From contig CAVWCU010000001.1 in assembly GCA_963753585.1 (NCBI GenBank), positions 620,001-684,000 of the forward strand: DNA of 64,000 bases, read 5' to 3'. The position numbers and the translations under genes are program-made. The stretch's first letter is position 1; each line of letters starts with the position of its first letter. Origin of the DNA: VRUE01 sp963753585 (GTDB lineage Bacteria > Actinomycetota > Thermoleophilia > Solirubrobacterales > 70-9). This document shows, piece after piece, positions 16,016 to 23,885 of this stretch. Under the pieces are notes generated by a model that saw only the letters and a program-made list of their open reading frames with translations, did no database searches and was not told where the DNA came from.

Positions 16016-16027
16016 AGGAGGAAGATC

Positions 16028-16303
16028 ATGCCGGGACTACTCAGAGGAGTGGCACGAACTGCCGCCATCGCCGGGACCGCGACCGCGGTGAGCAATCGCG
16101 TCTCCAAACGTCAGGGTGAACGCTGGGCTCAGCAGGAAGGTGCACAGGAACCCGCGCCGGCGCCGGCGGCGCCCGTCGCGGCCCCGGAAGCCGGGGGCCA
16201 GTCGACGATCGACCAGCTCAAGGAGCTCGGCGAGCTCAAGGCCCAGGGGATCCTCACCGAGGAGGAGTTCGCGGCTCAGAAGGCCAAGCTGCTCGGCTCC
16301 TGA
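16028..16303 (+). CDS. Small SHOCT-domain protein
   Basis: A 91-residue protein. The C-terminal ~32 residues are a SHOCT module (TIDQLKELGELKAQGILTEE then FAAQKAKLL), a short helical oligomerisation element usually found at protein ends. The N-terminus (LLRGVARTAAIAGTATAVSN) is weakly hydrophobic and could associate with a membrane; the middle is Pro/Ala-rich linker. An AAGGAGGAAG ribosome site precedes ATG 16028. Function is unknown. Confidence 0.8.
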   Translation: MPGLLRGVARTAAIAGTATAVSNRVSKRQGERWAQQEGAQEPAPAPAAPVAAPEAGGQSTIDQLKELGELKAQGILTEEEFAAQKAKLLGS

Positions 16304-16336
16304 GCAGACAGCTCGGGGTGCGCGGGTGACGCTGCC

Positions 16337-17569
16337 CTAAGGCGTCAGCCGCACCGGCAGCGTCTTCAGCTGGTTGAGGAAGCCCGACTCGACGAACTTG
16401 GGCCTGCCGTCGATCGTCATCTTCGGGTAACGGGCCAGGGTCTCCTCGAAGAGGATCTTCAGCTCGAGGCGGGCGAGGGCGGTGCCGAGGCAGAAGTGGC
16501 GGCCGCCGGCACCGAAAGCCTGGTGCTCGGGATTGCGCAGGACGTCGAAGCGGTCGGGGTCCTCGTAGCGCGTCTCGTCTCGGTTCGAGGACGCGTACCA
16601 CATGACCACCTTCTCGCCCTCTTTGATTTGCTTGCCGTTCAGCTCGACGTCGCGGGTCGCGGTGCGGCGGAAATGGGCGAAGGCGGGGAACATGCGCAGG
16701 GCCTCCTCGACCACGCCGGGGATCAGGGTCGGGTCGTCGAGGACCATCTGGAGCTGCTCGCGGTCTTCCATCAGCGCCCGCATGCCGCTGGCGTAGGTCG
16801 ACCTGGTGCTGTCGTTGCCGGCGGCGACGAGGAGGAAGAAGCCCATCACGATCTCGTGTTCCTCGAGCATCTGGCCTTCGACCTCGGAGTGGACGAGGAC
16901 GCTGGTCAGGTCGTCGGTCGGATTCTCTCGCCGGGCGGCGATCATCTTGTTGCAGCGGGCGAAGATTTCGGGGATCGCCTGCTCGAGCGCTTCCTCGACC
17001 CCGCCGGGGCTGAGGTCGGGGTCGCCGGCGCCCAGGGTCGAGTTCATCAGCATGGCCCAGACCTCGTCGTCCTCGGGGGGGATGCCCATGAAGCTGCCGA
17101 TCACGCGGGAGACCGCGGGCTGGGCGACGTCGGTGACCAGGTCGCAGGTCTCGCGCCCCTCGAGGCGGTCGAGCACGCCGACGACGATCTCCCGGATCGC
17201 CTCCTCGTGCGCGGCGATCCGCTTCGGCGTGAAGCCCGCCTGGAAGAGCGCCTTAATCCGGTCGTGCTTGGGCGGATCCATGCCGATGAACATCGCCCGC
17301 GAGAGCTCGATCGGGAAGACCTCGTTGATCGCGGTGACGCCACCCACCTCCGACGAGTAGGACTGCCAGTCGCGGCTCACCTCGTGCACGTCGTCGGCGG
17401 TCGTCACCGACCAGAAGCCGGCCGCCTCGGGGAACTCGCTGACGTGCGAGGTCCAGTGGACCGGGCAGCCACTGCGCATCTCCTTGAACAGTGCGTGGGG
17501 CGGGCCGTCGATCCAGTGCTTGCGCTCCAGTACGAGCTCGTCCTCGAGCTTTGCGGCGGCAGGGTTCAT
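16337..17569 (-). CDS. Cytochrome P450
   Basis: A 410-residue soluble bacterial P450. The haem-binding loop is FGAGGRHFCLG (Cys thiolate around residue 357), the I-helix oxygen motif is AAGNDSTRSTY, and the K-helix ExxR is EEALR. The length and the motifs FIGMDPPKHDRIK and LRNPEHQAFGAGG resemble actinobacterial steroid/fatty-acid P450s (CYP125/CYP142-like), but substrate is not determinable from sequence alone. No ferredoxin gene is adjacent. Its promoter must lie in or next to the 510-base palindrome-rich gap upstream. Confidence 0.92.
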   Translation of the reverse strand: MNPAAAKLEDELVLERKHWIDGPPHALFKEMRSGCPVHWTSHVSEFPEAAGFWSVTTADDVHEVSRDWQSYSSEVGGVTAINEVFPIELSRAMFIGMDPPKHDRIKALFQAGFTPKRIAAHEEAIREIVVGVLDRLEGRETCDLVTDVAQPAVSRVIGSFMGIPPEDDEVWAMLMNSTLGAGDPDLSPGGVEEALEQAIPEIFARCNKMIAARRENPTDDLTSVLVHSEVEGQMLEEHEIVMGFFLLVAAGNDSTRSTYASGMRALMEDREQLQMVLDDPTLIPGVVEEALRMFPAFAHFRRTATRDVELNGKQIKEGEKVVMWYASSNRDETRYEDPDRFDVLRNPEHQAFGAGGRHFCLGTALARLELKILFEETLARYPKMTIDGRPKFVESGFLNQLKTLPVRLTP

Positions 17570-17682
17570 CTGTGAGCTCCTAGTCGGGTTGATCCGCGGA
17601 TCCTACCGGGCGAACTGGCCAGCTGGCCAGGATCTTGTACCGGTTTCGCTCCGACGATCGATTCACGGTGCTTGGGGGTTGG

Positions 17683-17822
17683 GGGAGCCTGGCCGTCCTC
17701 CAGTCGAATTGAGCACCGCGCTTGAGCGCGGTGCAACCAGGAGCGCGGCCTACGGCCGCGCAATCACCGGATTGCATTTCCGCCCGCTTCGCGATATTCG
17801 CCTGGAGGACGGCCAGGCTCCC
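17683..17822. repeat. Long inverted repeat with three internal hairpins (family E)
   Basis: Perfect 21-bp arms at 17683-17703 and 17802-17822 (GGGAGCCTGGCCGTCC... and complement) enclose 98 bases. Inside are tandem hairpins GCACCGCGCT/AGCGCGGTGC, GCGCGGCC/GGCCGCGC and GCAATC/GATTGC. The multi-branched fold looks like a structured RNA or a composite mobile palindrome. I saw no second copy in the window. Confidence 0.65.
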
Positions 17823-17989
17823 TTTCCAACACGTCACCGAGTGACGCCCAGACTGCGAAGCCGGTACCAGGGTTCCCAAGCTTTAAAAGCTTGGGGCGCC
17901 CGTAACGGCACCTGCGGCATGTGGAGCTTTTGGGGAGCCGCCCGCTGGTACCCGGGGGGAAGGAGCTTCGAAGCTCGTGCGCTGTGGAG

Positions 17990-18065
17990 GGGATGCCGGT
18001 GCCCCTCTCCAAAACACTCAAGCGAGGCTCCTGCCGAGCGTTTTGGGGAGGGGCACCGGCATCCC
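17990..18065. repeat. Large hairpin repeat, family D copy 1
   Basis: Arms of about 30 bases (GGATGCCGGTGCCCCT... paired with its near-perfect complement ending ...GGGGCACCGGCATCC) flank a loop containing GCGAGGCTCCTGCCGAG. A second copy in the opposite orientation is at 31299-31377, with matched changes in the outer arms. It lies 15 bases downstream of the stop of the LPG-synthase-like gene and could serve as its terminator. Confidence 0.7.
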
Positions 18066-18080
18066 ACCCCAACCCCCCCG

Positions 18081-19151
18081 CTAGGCATCCCGCCGTCCCT
18101 TGCGGCTGTCCCTGACCTCTCGACTCTTCGCCTTCGCTTCTGCGTAGGAGGCCTCGACCAGCTGCTTGCCGCCGCTCCAGCCGAAGACCCAGGAGACGAG
18201 GGCGATCGCGAAGACCACGTCCCAGGTCGAGATGACCAGCTGCTGGCCGATCGAGTAGGCGGTCGCATCCCTGGCGGAGGCTTCGCCCGCCAGCGCGGCC
18301 GAGTTCATCGCCTGGGTCACGCCGACGCCGCCGGGGGTGGCCGAGACGCTGTTTGAGATCGAGTTCGAGGCGGTCACCGTGGCGATGTTCTGAAAGGTGA
18401 CCGGGATCCCGTAGGCGCCGAGGAAGACGCCGACGATCGCCAGGCGCGCCAGGTAGCTGCCCAGCACGGGGAGGAAGAGCTTCGTCGCCGTCTTCCGCGG
18501 AGAGCGCAGGATCGCGCCGCCGCTGAGCAGCTGGGCGCGGACCGTCCCCAGGCGCTCCCAGAAGACGCGCGCGAGCAGGACCAGGAGGACGGCGGCGCCG
18601 ACGATCAGCGCGACGAGGAGGCCGGTGTGGTCGGCGAGGAAGCTGAGCTTGATCGAGAACGAGCCGCTGATCGTCAGGAAGAGGTAGAGGTAGAGGCCTA
18701 TGTTGAAGACCGTGAAGGGAATCTTCTCGACGATCAGCCCGGAGAAGACCAGGGCGAAGGTGGCGCCGGAGATCAGCGTGGTGAGCATCACCAGCATCAC
18801 GAAGGTCCCGAGGTTGGCCGGCAGGAAGCTGTTGAGCGCGACGGCAACCGCGTAGGAGGCGAGGACGAGGCGGAAGGGGATCGCGGACCGGGGGAGGGCC
18901 GCCCGCAGGATGCCGTACCAGGCGAGCGCCGCGAGGCTCGTCTGCGCGCTCTCCAACCCGACCCCGGCGACGATCGCCCAGGCCGGGACGTCGGCGACCT
19001 TGTCGAGGAAGTCGCCGATCCAGGCGAGGACCGGCACGCCGAGCAGGTCGAGGGCGGCGAGGACGAGTGCCACGCCGCCGATCCAGGCGGCGATGCGGGT
19101 GAGGCGACGGGACAGCGCGCTGTCTCTGGCTGTCGCTGCGGCGGACTCCAC
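18081..19151 (-). CDS. Lysylphosphatidylglycerol-synthase-type transmembrane protein
   Basis: A 356-residue integral membrane protein of the UPF0104/LPG_synthase_TM family, with about eight hydrophobic helices. Landmarks are NSFLPANLGTFVMLVML and SVSATPGGVGVTQAMNS (family PGGxGxxE-like region, here with Q). Members move or modify lipids; MprF-type flippases share this domain. There is no C-terminal aminoacyl-transferase domain, so lipid aminoacylation is not predicted. The C-terminal tail is basic. Starts at ATG 19151. Confidence 0.8.
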   Translation of the reverse strand: MESAAATARDSALSRRLTRIAAWIGGVALVLAALDLLGVPVLAWIGDFLDKVADVPAWAIVAGVGLESAQTSLAALAWYGILRAALPRSAIPFRLVLASYAVAVALNSFLPANLGTFVMLVMLTTLISGATFALVFSGLIVEKIPFTVFNIGLYLYLFLTISGSFSIKLSFLADHTGLLVALIVGAAVLLVLLARVFWERLGTVRAQLLSGGAILRSPRKTATKLFLPVLGSYLARLAIVGVFLGAYGIPVTFQNIATVTASNSISNSVSATPGGVGVTQAMNSAALAGEASARDATAYSIGQQLVISTWDVVFAIALVSWVFGWSGGKQLVEASYAEAKAKSREVRDSRKGRRDA

Positions 19152-19178
19152 GGCGGCACCCTAGTGCCCGAGGCGCAA

Positions 19179-19224
19179 CGCATCCGACTTTGACCACCCC
19201 AGAGGGGGGTGAATGTCGGCTGCG
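19179..19224. repeat. Imperfect palindrome, family F copy 1
   Basis: CGCATCCGACTTT at 19179-19191 faces AATGTCGGCTGCG at 19212-19224, with ACCCC/GGGGT nearer the loop. A closely similar palindrome is at 49167-49212. Both lie at gene starts, and in each the right arm carries an ATG preceded by a G-rich stretch. It could be an operator or a small dispersed repeat. Confidence 0.55.
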
Positions 19225-19287
19225 CAGTCTCCGGCGGCCAGTTACAAGTGCAAAGATCACCTCAACCTGCGACCGAGAGGAGCGATT

Positions 19288-19704
19288 GTGTCGAGTAGAG
19301 ACTTGAGTTGGCGGGGCGGGAGGTTGGCTCGCCTGGTGGTGCTGATGCTTGCGATCGGCGCCTTCGGTGCGGTCGCGGCCGGCTGCGGGGACGGTAGCGA
19401 CAGCGACAGCGTCTCGGAGGCCGAAGACCGAATCGAACAAGGTCTCGAAGAGGCCAAACAGGGCATCGAAAAGGCCAAGGACGAAGTGGGCAAGGGCTTC
19501 GACGAAGCCGAAAAGGCCGCCAAGCGGGGCCTCGAAGAGAGCAAGAAGGAAGCCAAGAAGGGAATCGAAGGCGGCAAGAGCCAGACCGAACAGACGATCG
19601 AAAAGGCCGAAGAAGAAGCCAAGCAAGGCATCGAAAAGGGCAAGGAAGAAGCCGGCGAGGCGATCGAAGAGGCCGAAAAGCAGGCCGAAAAGTACGGCTA
19701 CTGA
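19288..19704 (+). CDS. Lipoprotein with amphipathic hendecad-like repeats
   Basis: A 138-residue predicted lipoprotein. The signal peptide LARLVVLMLAIGAFGAVAAGC has a lipobox ending in the acylated Cys. After it the chain is almost wholly helix-forming and rich in E and K, with a loosely repeated ~11-residue unit (GIEKAKDEVGK, GLEESKKEAKK, GIEKGKEEAGE). Such hendecads form long amphipathic helices, as in LEA-like or apolipoprotein-like proteins. GTG 19288 is the start (GAGAGGAGC upstream); the ATG at 19213 lies in the family F palindrome and would place 25 extra residues before the signal peptide. GAA codons dominate the repeat, unlike GAG-rich neighbours. Function unknown; an envelope role is likely. 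Confidence 0.75.
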   Translation: MSSRDLSWRGGRLARLVVLMLAIGAFGAVAAGCGDGSDSDSVSEAEDRIEQGLEEAKQGIEKAKDEVGKGFDEAEKAAKRGLEESKKEAKKGIEGGKSQTEQTIEKAEEEAKQGIEKGKEEAGEAIEEAEKQAEKYGY

Positions 19705-19748
19705 GAAGAAGACGGGCCACGCTCGGGCGAACCGTCATCCTCTCGGGG

Positions 19749-20078
19749 ATGGCGGAGCCCGAGGGCATGGACCCCTTCGAAGCGTTGGTCGCCGACGCGA
19801 TCGACGCGCTGCCGGAGGAATTTCAGCGAGCGCTGGAGGGCGTCGCGGTCGTCATCTCCGACCGCGGTGCCGAGATGCACGCCTACGGCCTCTACGAGGG
19901 GGACGGGATCGCCCGCGACCGCTACGAGGACCGGATCGTGATCTATCGCGACACGCTGGAGCGCGACTTCGGCCACGATCCCGCGCTGCTCGGCAGGCAG
20001 GTCGAGCGCACGCTCCGCCACGAGCTCGCCCATCACCTCGGCTGGGACGAGCGTGGAGTCGGCGGCCTCGGGCTTTGA
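19749..20078 (+). CDS. Zincin-like metallopeptidase (DUF1025 type)
   Basis: A 109-residue minimal zincin-fold protein. The zinc motif is HELAHHLGWDE (HExxH) near residue 91, after IVIYRDTLERDF. Proteins of this type are widespread small actinobacterial metallopeptidases with unknown substrate. The start may be ATG 19749 or ATG 19767 (MDPFEAL). Its TGA overlaps the TTG of the next gene (TTGA), so the two are translated together. Confidence 0.8.
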   Translation: MAEPEGMDPFEALVADAIDALPEEFQRALEGVAVVISDRGAEMHAYGLYEGDGIARDRYEDRIVIYRDTLERDFGHDPALLGRQVERTLRHELAHHLGWDERGVGGLGL

Positions 20079-20779
20079 GCGGGATCGTCCTGCACTGCGC
20101 TCCCCACCCCGACGACGAGGCGATCGGGGCGCCGGCGACGTTGATGGCGCTCCGCGACGCGGGCTGGAGGGTGGTCAACCTGGCCTGCGGGCTCGGAGGG
20201 CCGGACCGGCGCCGGCAACGCGAGGCCGAGCTGCGCGAGGCCTGCCGGCTCGCCGGCTTCGAGCTGCGCCTCCCCGAGGGCCTCGACCCCCGTGCAGCGG
20301 TCCCTGAGGCGATCGCGGAGCTGCAACCGAAGATCGTCGTCTCGCCGGGACCGCACGAGCTGCACCCGGCTCACGTCCTCGTCGCCGAGGCGGTGCGCGA
20401 CGCGCTGGTCGCACCCGGCGCCCGGGCGCCGCGCTGGTGGATGTGGGCGCTCTGGGGTTCGCTGCGCCAGCCGACCATGGCGACCGCTTTTGGGCCATCG
20501 CGGATGAGGGAGATCCTTGTCGCGCTCGAGGCCCACGAGGGCGAGTTGGAACGCAACGACTACCGGCGGCTGGTCGAGGGCCGCGCCGCGATGAGCGCCT
20601 CCCTGGCGCCCGAGCTCCTCTTCGGCTTCGGCAGCGAGGCCGACCCCGACATCGCATATGCGGAGCTGCTCACCGAGGTGGTGCCGAGGGCCGGGCGGTG
20701 GCTCTTGGGCAGGCCTCGCTGGCTCGACGCGGAGGCCCCGCTCGCTCCTCCCGGCGCAGCCGAGGCACTGGTCGAGTAG
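20075..20779 (+). CDS. PIG-L family deacetylase
   Basis: A 234-residue zinc-dependent N-deacetylase of the LmbE/PIG-L superfamily. The metal motif is HPDDEAIGAPATL near the N-terminus, with GPHELHPAHVLVAEAV supplying the third histidine. The family includes MshB and Mca of mycothiol metabolism and GlcNAc deacetylases of antibiotics; this one is not close enough by eye to any. Start is TTG 20075, overlapping the metallopeptidase stop; no ATG or GTG fits better. The stop at 20779 directly abuts the stop of the convergent secreted-protein gene. Confidence 0.83.
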   Translation: MSGIVLHCAPHPDDEAIGAPATLMALRDAGWRVVNLACGLGGPDRRRQREAELREACRLAGFELRLPEGLDPRAAVPEAIAELQPKIVVSPGPHELHPAHVLVAEAVRDALVAPGARAPRWWMWALWGSLRQPTMATAFGPSRMREILVALEAHEGELERNDYRRLVEGRAAMSASLAPELLFGFGSEADPDIAYAELLTEVVPRAGRWLLGRPRWLDAEAPLAPPGAAEALVE

Positions 20780-21559
20780 CTACCGGACCCTGCAGTCCCC
20801 GGGCAGCTTGCTGGTCAGCCGCTTGTCTTCGGGGAAGGTGAAGGTCGCCTTCGCCAGCTGGTAGGTAGCCCCCGGGAAACCGGCCGGCGCGGCGCAGCGG
20901 GCGCTGAGGAAGCTGCGGGCCTCGTCTGCGTAGCGGTACCTGCGGCCGATCGTCAGCTCGATGTCGGTGACATAGCCCAGGTCGGAGGCGAGCGTCGGGA
21001 TCTTGGCCGAGAAGACCGTCCCGAACTCGCCTCTGGGCTGGTGTGAGATCACGAAGGGGAGGACGAAGGCCGCTTTCACCGGCGTCGTTCCGTAGAGGTG
21101 CAGCACCATCCCCGGGCCTTTGCGAGTGCTGCTGTTGAAGACGAGCACCGCCCCCTTGGCCGGGATCAGGGACGAGCCCTGGACGTCGACGCTGACGGCG
21201 AAGCGGCCGTGGCCGACCAGGGCGCTGCGACAGAGGTCGAGAGCGGCTTCGGTGCTGGTCTGCTGGAGGCGGGAGGGAGGGCAGGTCGGGAGGCCCACGG
21301 TCGAGAGCCGCCCGGCGCGGTTCACCGCCACGGCGATCTCGCGCAGCTGTGGCGGGGGAGTGCCGTCCACGGTTGCGACCGAGCCGTCGAGGTGCACCGT
21401 CACCGGCGCCGGGCGCTCGCGCGGCAGCGCACGGGGAGCAAGCCGGCCGCCGAAGGAAACGCGCACGTTGCCCGACTGCACGATCTGGCGCTGTGCGGCG
21501 GCCCCGGCGATCGGTAGGCAAAGGGCGGCGATGGCGGCTGCGATGAGGAGACGACGCAT
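20780..21559 (-). CDS. Secreted protein of unknown function
   Basis: A 259-residue exported protein. The signal peptide is MRRLLIAAAIAALCLPIAGAAA with a likely cleavage near residue 23. The mature part is beta-rich and contains four or five cysteines (PTCPPS, LDLCRSAL, SARCAAP, GDCRVR) that could form disulphides, plus DIELTIGRRYRY and ATYQLAKATFTFPEDKRL. Proteins of this build recur in Thermoleophilia and have no assigned function. ATG 21559 was chosen over the one 12 bases upstream because a GGAAAGGGAA ribosome site lies before it. Confidence 0.7.
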   Translation of the reverse strand: MRRLLIAAAIAALCLPIAGAAAQRQIVQSGNVRVSFGGRLAPRALPRERPAPVTVHLDGSVATVDGTPPPQLREIAVAVNRAGRLSTVGLPTCPPSRLQQTSTEAALDLCRSALVGHGRFAVSVDVQGSSLIPAKGAVLVFNSSTRKGPGMVLHLYGTTPVKAAFVLPFVISHQPRGEFGTVFSAKIPTLASDLGYVTDIELTIGRRYRYADEARSFLSARCAAPAGFPGATYQLAKATFTFPEDKRLTSKLPGDCRVR

Positions 21560-21632
21560 TTCCCTTTCCAAGTCTAGGTGCGCGGTGTGTTCCCCCGGTT
21601 AACGCCGGGCGGGAGGTCGTAGTGTTCGAGGG

Positions 21633-22034
21633 GTGGCCGAGGCGGCTCACGCGAGCATCGAGGAATGGGTCGAGGGCTACGAGCGGGCCTGGCGTGCGGC
21701 GGGGACCGAGTCGCTGCGTGGGCTGTTCGCCGAGGACGCCACCTACCGGATGTCGCCCTACGAGGAGCCCGCCACGGGAATTGCCGCGATCGCCGAGCTC
21801 TGGGAGCGCGAGCGCGAGGGGCCGGACGAGCCGTTCGACATGCGTCACGAGATCGTCGCGGTTGAGGGCGACACCGCCGTGGTCCGCGTGGAAGTCCAGT
21901 ACGGCGGACTGGATCGCCTCCAGTACCGCGACCTCTGGATCGTTCGCTTTGTCTCCGACGGTCGCTGCCGCGAGTTCGAGGAGTGGCCGTTTTGGCCCGG
22001 CCGGCAGATCATCGCCAAAGGAGGTGGAGGGTGA
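21633..22034 (+). CDS. SnoaL-like / NTF2-fold protein
   Basis: A 133-residue NTF2-fold protein: EEWVEGYERAWRAAGTESLR, LFAEDATYRMSPYEEPATG, and a final YRDLWIVRFVSDGRCREFEE with FWPGRQ. These are usually small isomerase/dehydratase-like or ligand-binding proteins; no catalytic residue is assignable. Starts with GTG 21633. Its TGA overlaps the GTG of the following YjbQ-family gene (GTGA). Confidence 0.78.
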   Translation: MAEAAHASIEEWVEGYERAWRAAGTESLRGLFAEDATYRMSPYEEPATGIAAIAELWEREREGPDEPFDMRHEIVAVEGDTAVVRVEVQYGGLDRLQYRDLWIVRFVSDGRCREFEEWPFWPGRQIIAKGGGG

Positions 22035-22492
22035 AGTCCCATACCGCGTACATGACCTTCGAGACCGAGGGCCGGCGAGAGCTGATCCGCATCACCGAGG
22101 ACGTGCAGGCGGCGGTCGACGCCGCCGGCATCGAGGAGGGCATGGTCCTGGTCTCGGCGATGCACATCACCGCCGGGGTTTGGGTCAATGACGACGAGCC
22201 CGGACTGCACGAAGACGTGCTCGAATGGCTCGACAAGGTTGCCCCTCCGAGCTGGAAGCCCGCTTCGAACGAGGTCGCCGGAGGGTTGCTTCCGGACGGG
22301 GGTGACTACCGCCACCATCGCGGCGGCGAGGACAACGGGGACGCTCACCTCAAGAACCTGCTCGTCCACCACCAGGCGATCGTCCCCGTGACCGCCGGCC
22401 GGCTCGACCTCGGCCCCTGGCAGCAGGTGTTCTACTGCGAGTTCGATGGTCGCCGGGCCAAGCGCCTCGTGATCAAGGCGATGGGGGAGTAG
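22031..22492 (+). CDS. YjbQ / UPF0047 family protein
   Basis: A 153-residue YjbQ-type protein: GMVLVSAMHITAGVWVNDDE, HLKNLLVHHQAIVPVTAGRL and WQQVFYCEFDGRR. The conserved histidines (MHIT, HHRGG, DAHL, HHQ) would form the family's metal-like site. E. coli YjbQ has secondary thiamine-phosphate synthase activity when overexpressed; the true role is open. GTG 22031 overlaps the preceding stop by four bases. Confidence 0.87.
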   Translation: MKSHTAYMTFETEGRRELIRITEDVQAAVDAAGIEEGMVLVSAMHITAGVWVNDDEPGLHEDVLEWLDKVAPPSWKPASNEVAGGLLPDGGDYRHHRGGEDNGDAHLKNLLVHHQAIVPVTAGRLDLGPWQQVFYCEFDGRRAKRLVIKAMGE

Positions 22493-22517
22493 CGCCGCTG
22501 AGGATATGCTCGTCGCC

Positions 22518-22872
22518 ATGGCGGATCCGCGGCTCGTCGAGATCGAAGCGCGCCTCGAGCGGTTCCGGGGCGAGCGCGACTGGGGGCAGTTCCACTCGCT
22601 CTCGAACCTCGCTGCGGCCGTTTCCGTTGGAGGCCGGAGAGCTGCTCGACCTCTTCCTCTGGTCTCCTCCGCGATCCGAGGGGGAGGTGCTCGAACGCAG
22701 GCGCGATGCCGTGGAAGAGGAGCTTGCCGACGTCATGATCCATTGCCTCAACTTCGCCTCGGCCGCAGAGATCGACGTTCTTGCGGCGATCGAGCGCAAG
22801 GTCGACAAGAACGCGCAGCGCTACCCGGCCGATCTGAGCAAGGGCCGGGCGGACAAGCACTCGGAGTTGTGA
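22518..22872 (+). pseudogene. MazG-like dNTP pyrophosphatase (DCTPP1 type), frameshifted
   Basis: The gene begins in one frame with MADPRLVEIEARLERFRGER and DWGQFHSLSNLAAAVSV, then continues in another from EAGELLDLFLWSPPRSEGEV through EEELADVMIHCLNF and DKNAQRYPADLSKGRADKHS. Both halves together match the all-alpha nucleotide pyrophosphohydrolase family (DCTPP1/XTP3TPA), with the EExxE...ExxD magnesium motif intact. One extra G in GTTGGAGG near 22630 explains the break. These enzymes hydrolyse non-canonical dNTPs such as methylated or halogenated dCTP. Its TGA overlaps the start of the EVE-HNH nuclease (GTGA). The frameshift may be an assembly error; if real, the enzyme is dead. Confidence 0.8.
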
Positions 22873-23885
22873 CGAGCCTCTTCTTGGTTCCCGCCGCCGA
22901 CCCGGTTGCCCGCCGGAACCTGGAGCGGACCGTCAACGGCCCGGTGGAGCCGTCCAGCCTCCTCGGGCTGAGCAGGCACTCCCTCGCCCTTGCGAAGAGA
23001 TCGCCGGCCGGGGTCGCCGCTTGGGGCACCAGGGGAGGCAGCAAGGTCGGCACCTGGGAAGCGATGGAGCCTGGGGACTGGGTGCTCTTCTATTCCGAAG
23101 GCCGCTTCCCGGTGGCCGGCCGGGTGCTCTTGTGCGAGCACGCCCCGCGTGTCGCGAAGCAGCTCTGGGGCACCGACTCCGACGGAGCGACCTGGGAGTA
23201 CCTGTACCTGCTGGACGAGCTGCGCTGGATCGAGGCGCCACGCCACGCCGTCCTCGACGCCTTGACCTACAAGCCGGGTTTCTACCCGCGCGGCTTCATC
23301 CGCGTCGACCGGCCTATTGCCTCGCGCTACTCGTCGGTCGACGAGATGCTCGACGACCTGGGTGCGGTTGGAGGTGCGCTGGGCAGGGCGCTCGGGGCGA
23401 TCGCCGCCGGTGACGACGTCGCGGCTGCCGTCGCGCTCGACCCGCTGGTGGATCGAATGTCGAGGAAGGAGCTCGAAGAGGCGATCGCGAGCCGGACGTC
23501 CTCGGCGCCGCCACTGGCCCGCACAGCCGTGATTCGTCAGCTGGCGCGAGACCGCAAGATCGTCGTCGACTTGAAGCGGCTCTACGGCGGTCGCTGCCAG
23601 TGCTGTGGATTCACCTTCAAGCAGGCAAACGGGAGTCGGTACAGCGAGGTCGCCCACCTGCGGGCGGTCGCCAGCCGCGAAGCCGACCTCGACACCAAGG
23701 ACAACCTCGTCGTGCTGTGCGCCAACCACCACAAGATGCTCGACTACGGCGCGATCCAGATCGAGTACGACGCTGCCGCAGACAAGCTCTTGCTGCGCAA
23801 GAACGGGCGGGTGAAGGCGATCCTGAACAAGCACATCGGACCTGGAAGGCCCGCTGCCCGCCGGAAGAAGCCAGGGGCTCGCTAG
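22869..23885 (+). CDS. EVE-domain HNH endonuclease, probable modified-DNA restriction enzyme
   Basis: A 338-residue protein. Residues of about 1-150 look like an EVE/PUA-type reader: AAWGTRGGSKVGTWEAMEPG, DWVLFYSEGRFPVAGRVLL and WEYLYLLDELRWI. Residues of about 230-310 are an HNH nuclease: RCQCCGFTF, EVAHLRAVA and NLVVLCANHHKMLDYG, with both cysteines and the catalytic histidines present. EVE-HNH proteins include type IV enzymes that cut DNA with modified cytosine, which suggests phage defence. GTG 22869 overlaps the stop of the nucleotide pyrophosphatase. Its stop overlaps that of the convergent membrane protein gene. Modification specificity is not predictable. Confidence 0.82.
   Translation: MTSLFLVPAADPVARRNLERTVNGPVEPSSLLGLSRHSLALAKRSPAGVAAWGTRGGSKVGTWEAMEPGDWVLFYSEGRFPVAGRVLLCEHAPRVAKQLWGTDSDGATWEYLYLLDELRWIEAPRHAVLDALTYKPGFYPRGFIRVDRPIASRYSSVDEMLDDLGAVGGALGRALGAIAAGDDVAAAVALDPLVDRMSRKELEEAIASRTSSAPPLARTAVIRQLARDRKIVVDLKRLYGGRCQCCGFTFKQANGSRYSEVAHLRAVASREADLDTKDNLVVLCANHHKMLDYGAIQIEYDAAADKLLLRKNGRVKAILNKHIGPGRPAARRKKPGAR

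Larger units (their letters stand above)
17570..18080. other. 510-base non-coding gap built of palindromes
   Basis: No plausible gene is present. The gap contains a 16-base perfect palindrome at 17614-17629 (CTGGCCAGCTGGCCAG), a long structured inverted repeat (17683-17822), a 25-base block at 17828-17852 that recurs exactly in reverse at 31481-31505, an AAGCTTTAAAAGCTT palindrome near 17880, and a large hairpin (17990-18065). From 17828 to about 18075 it is an inverted relative of 31299-31505. Confidence 0.75.

Noticed and set aside
17570..18080. CRISPR array or insertion sequence
   Set aside because: No regularly spaced direct repeats and no transposase frame; the repeats are inverted and heterogeneous.
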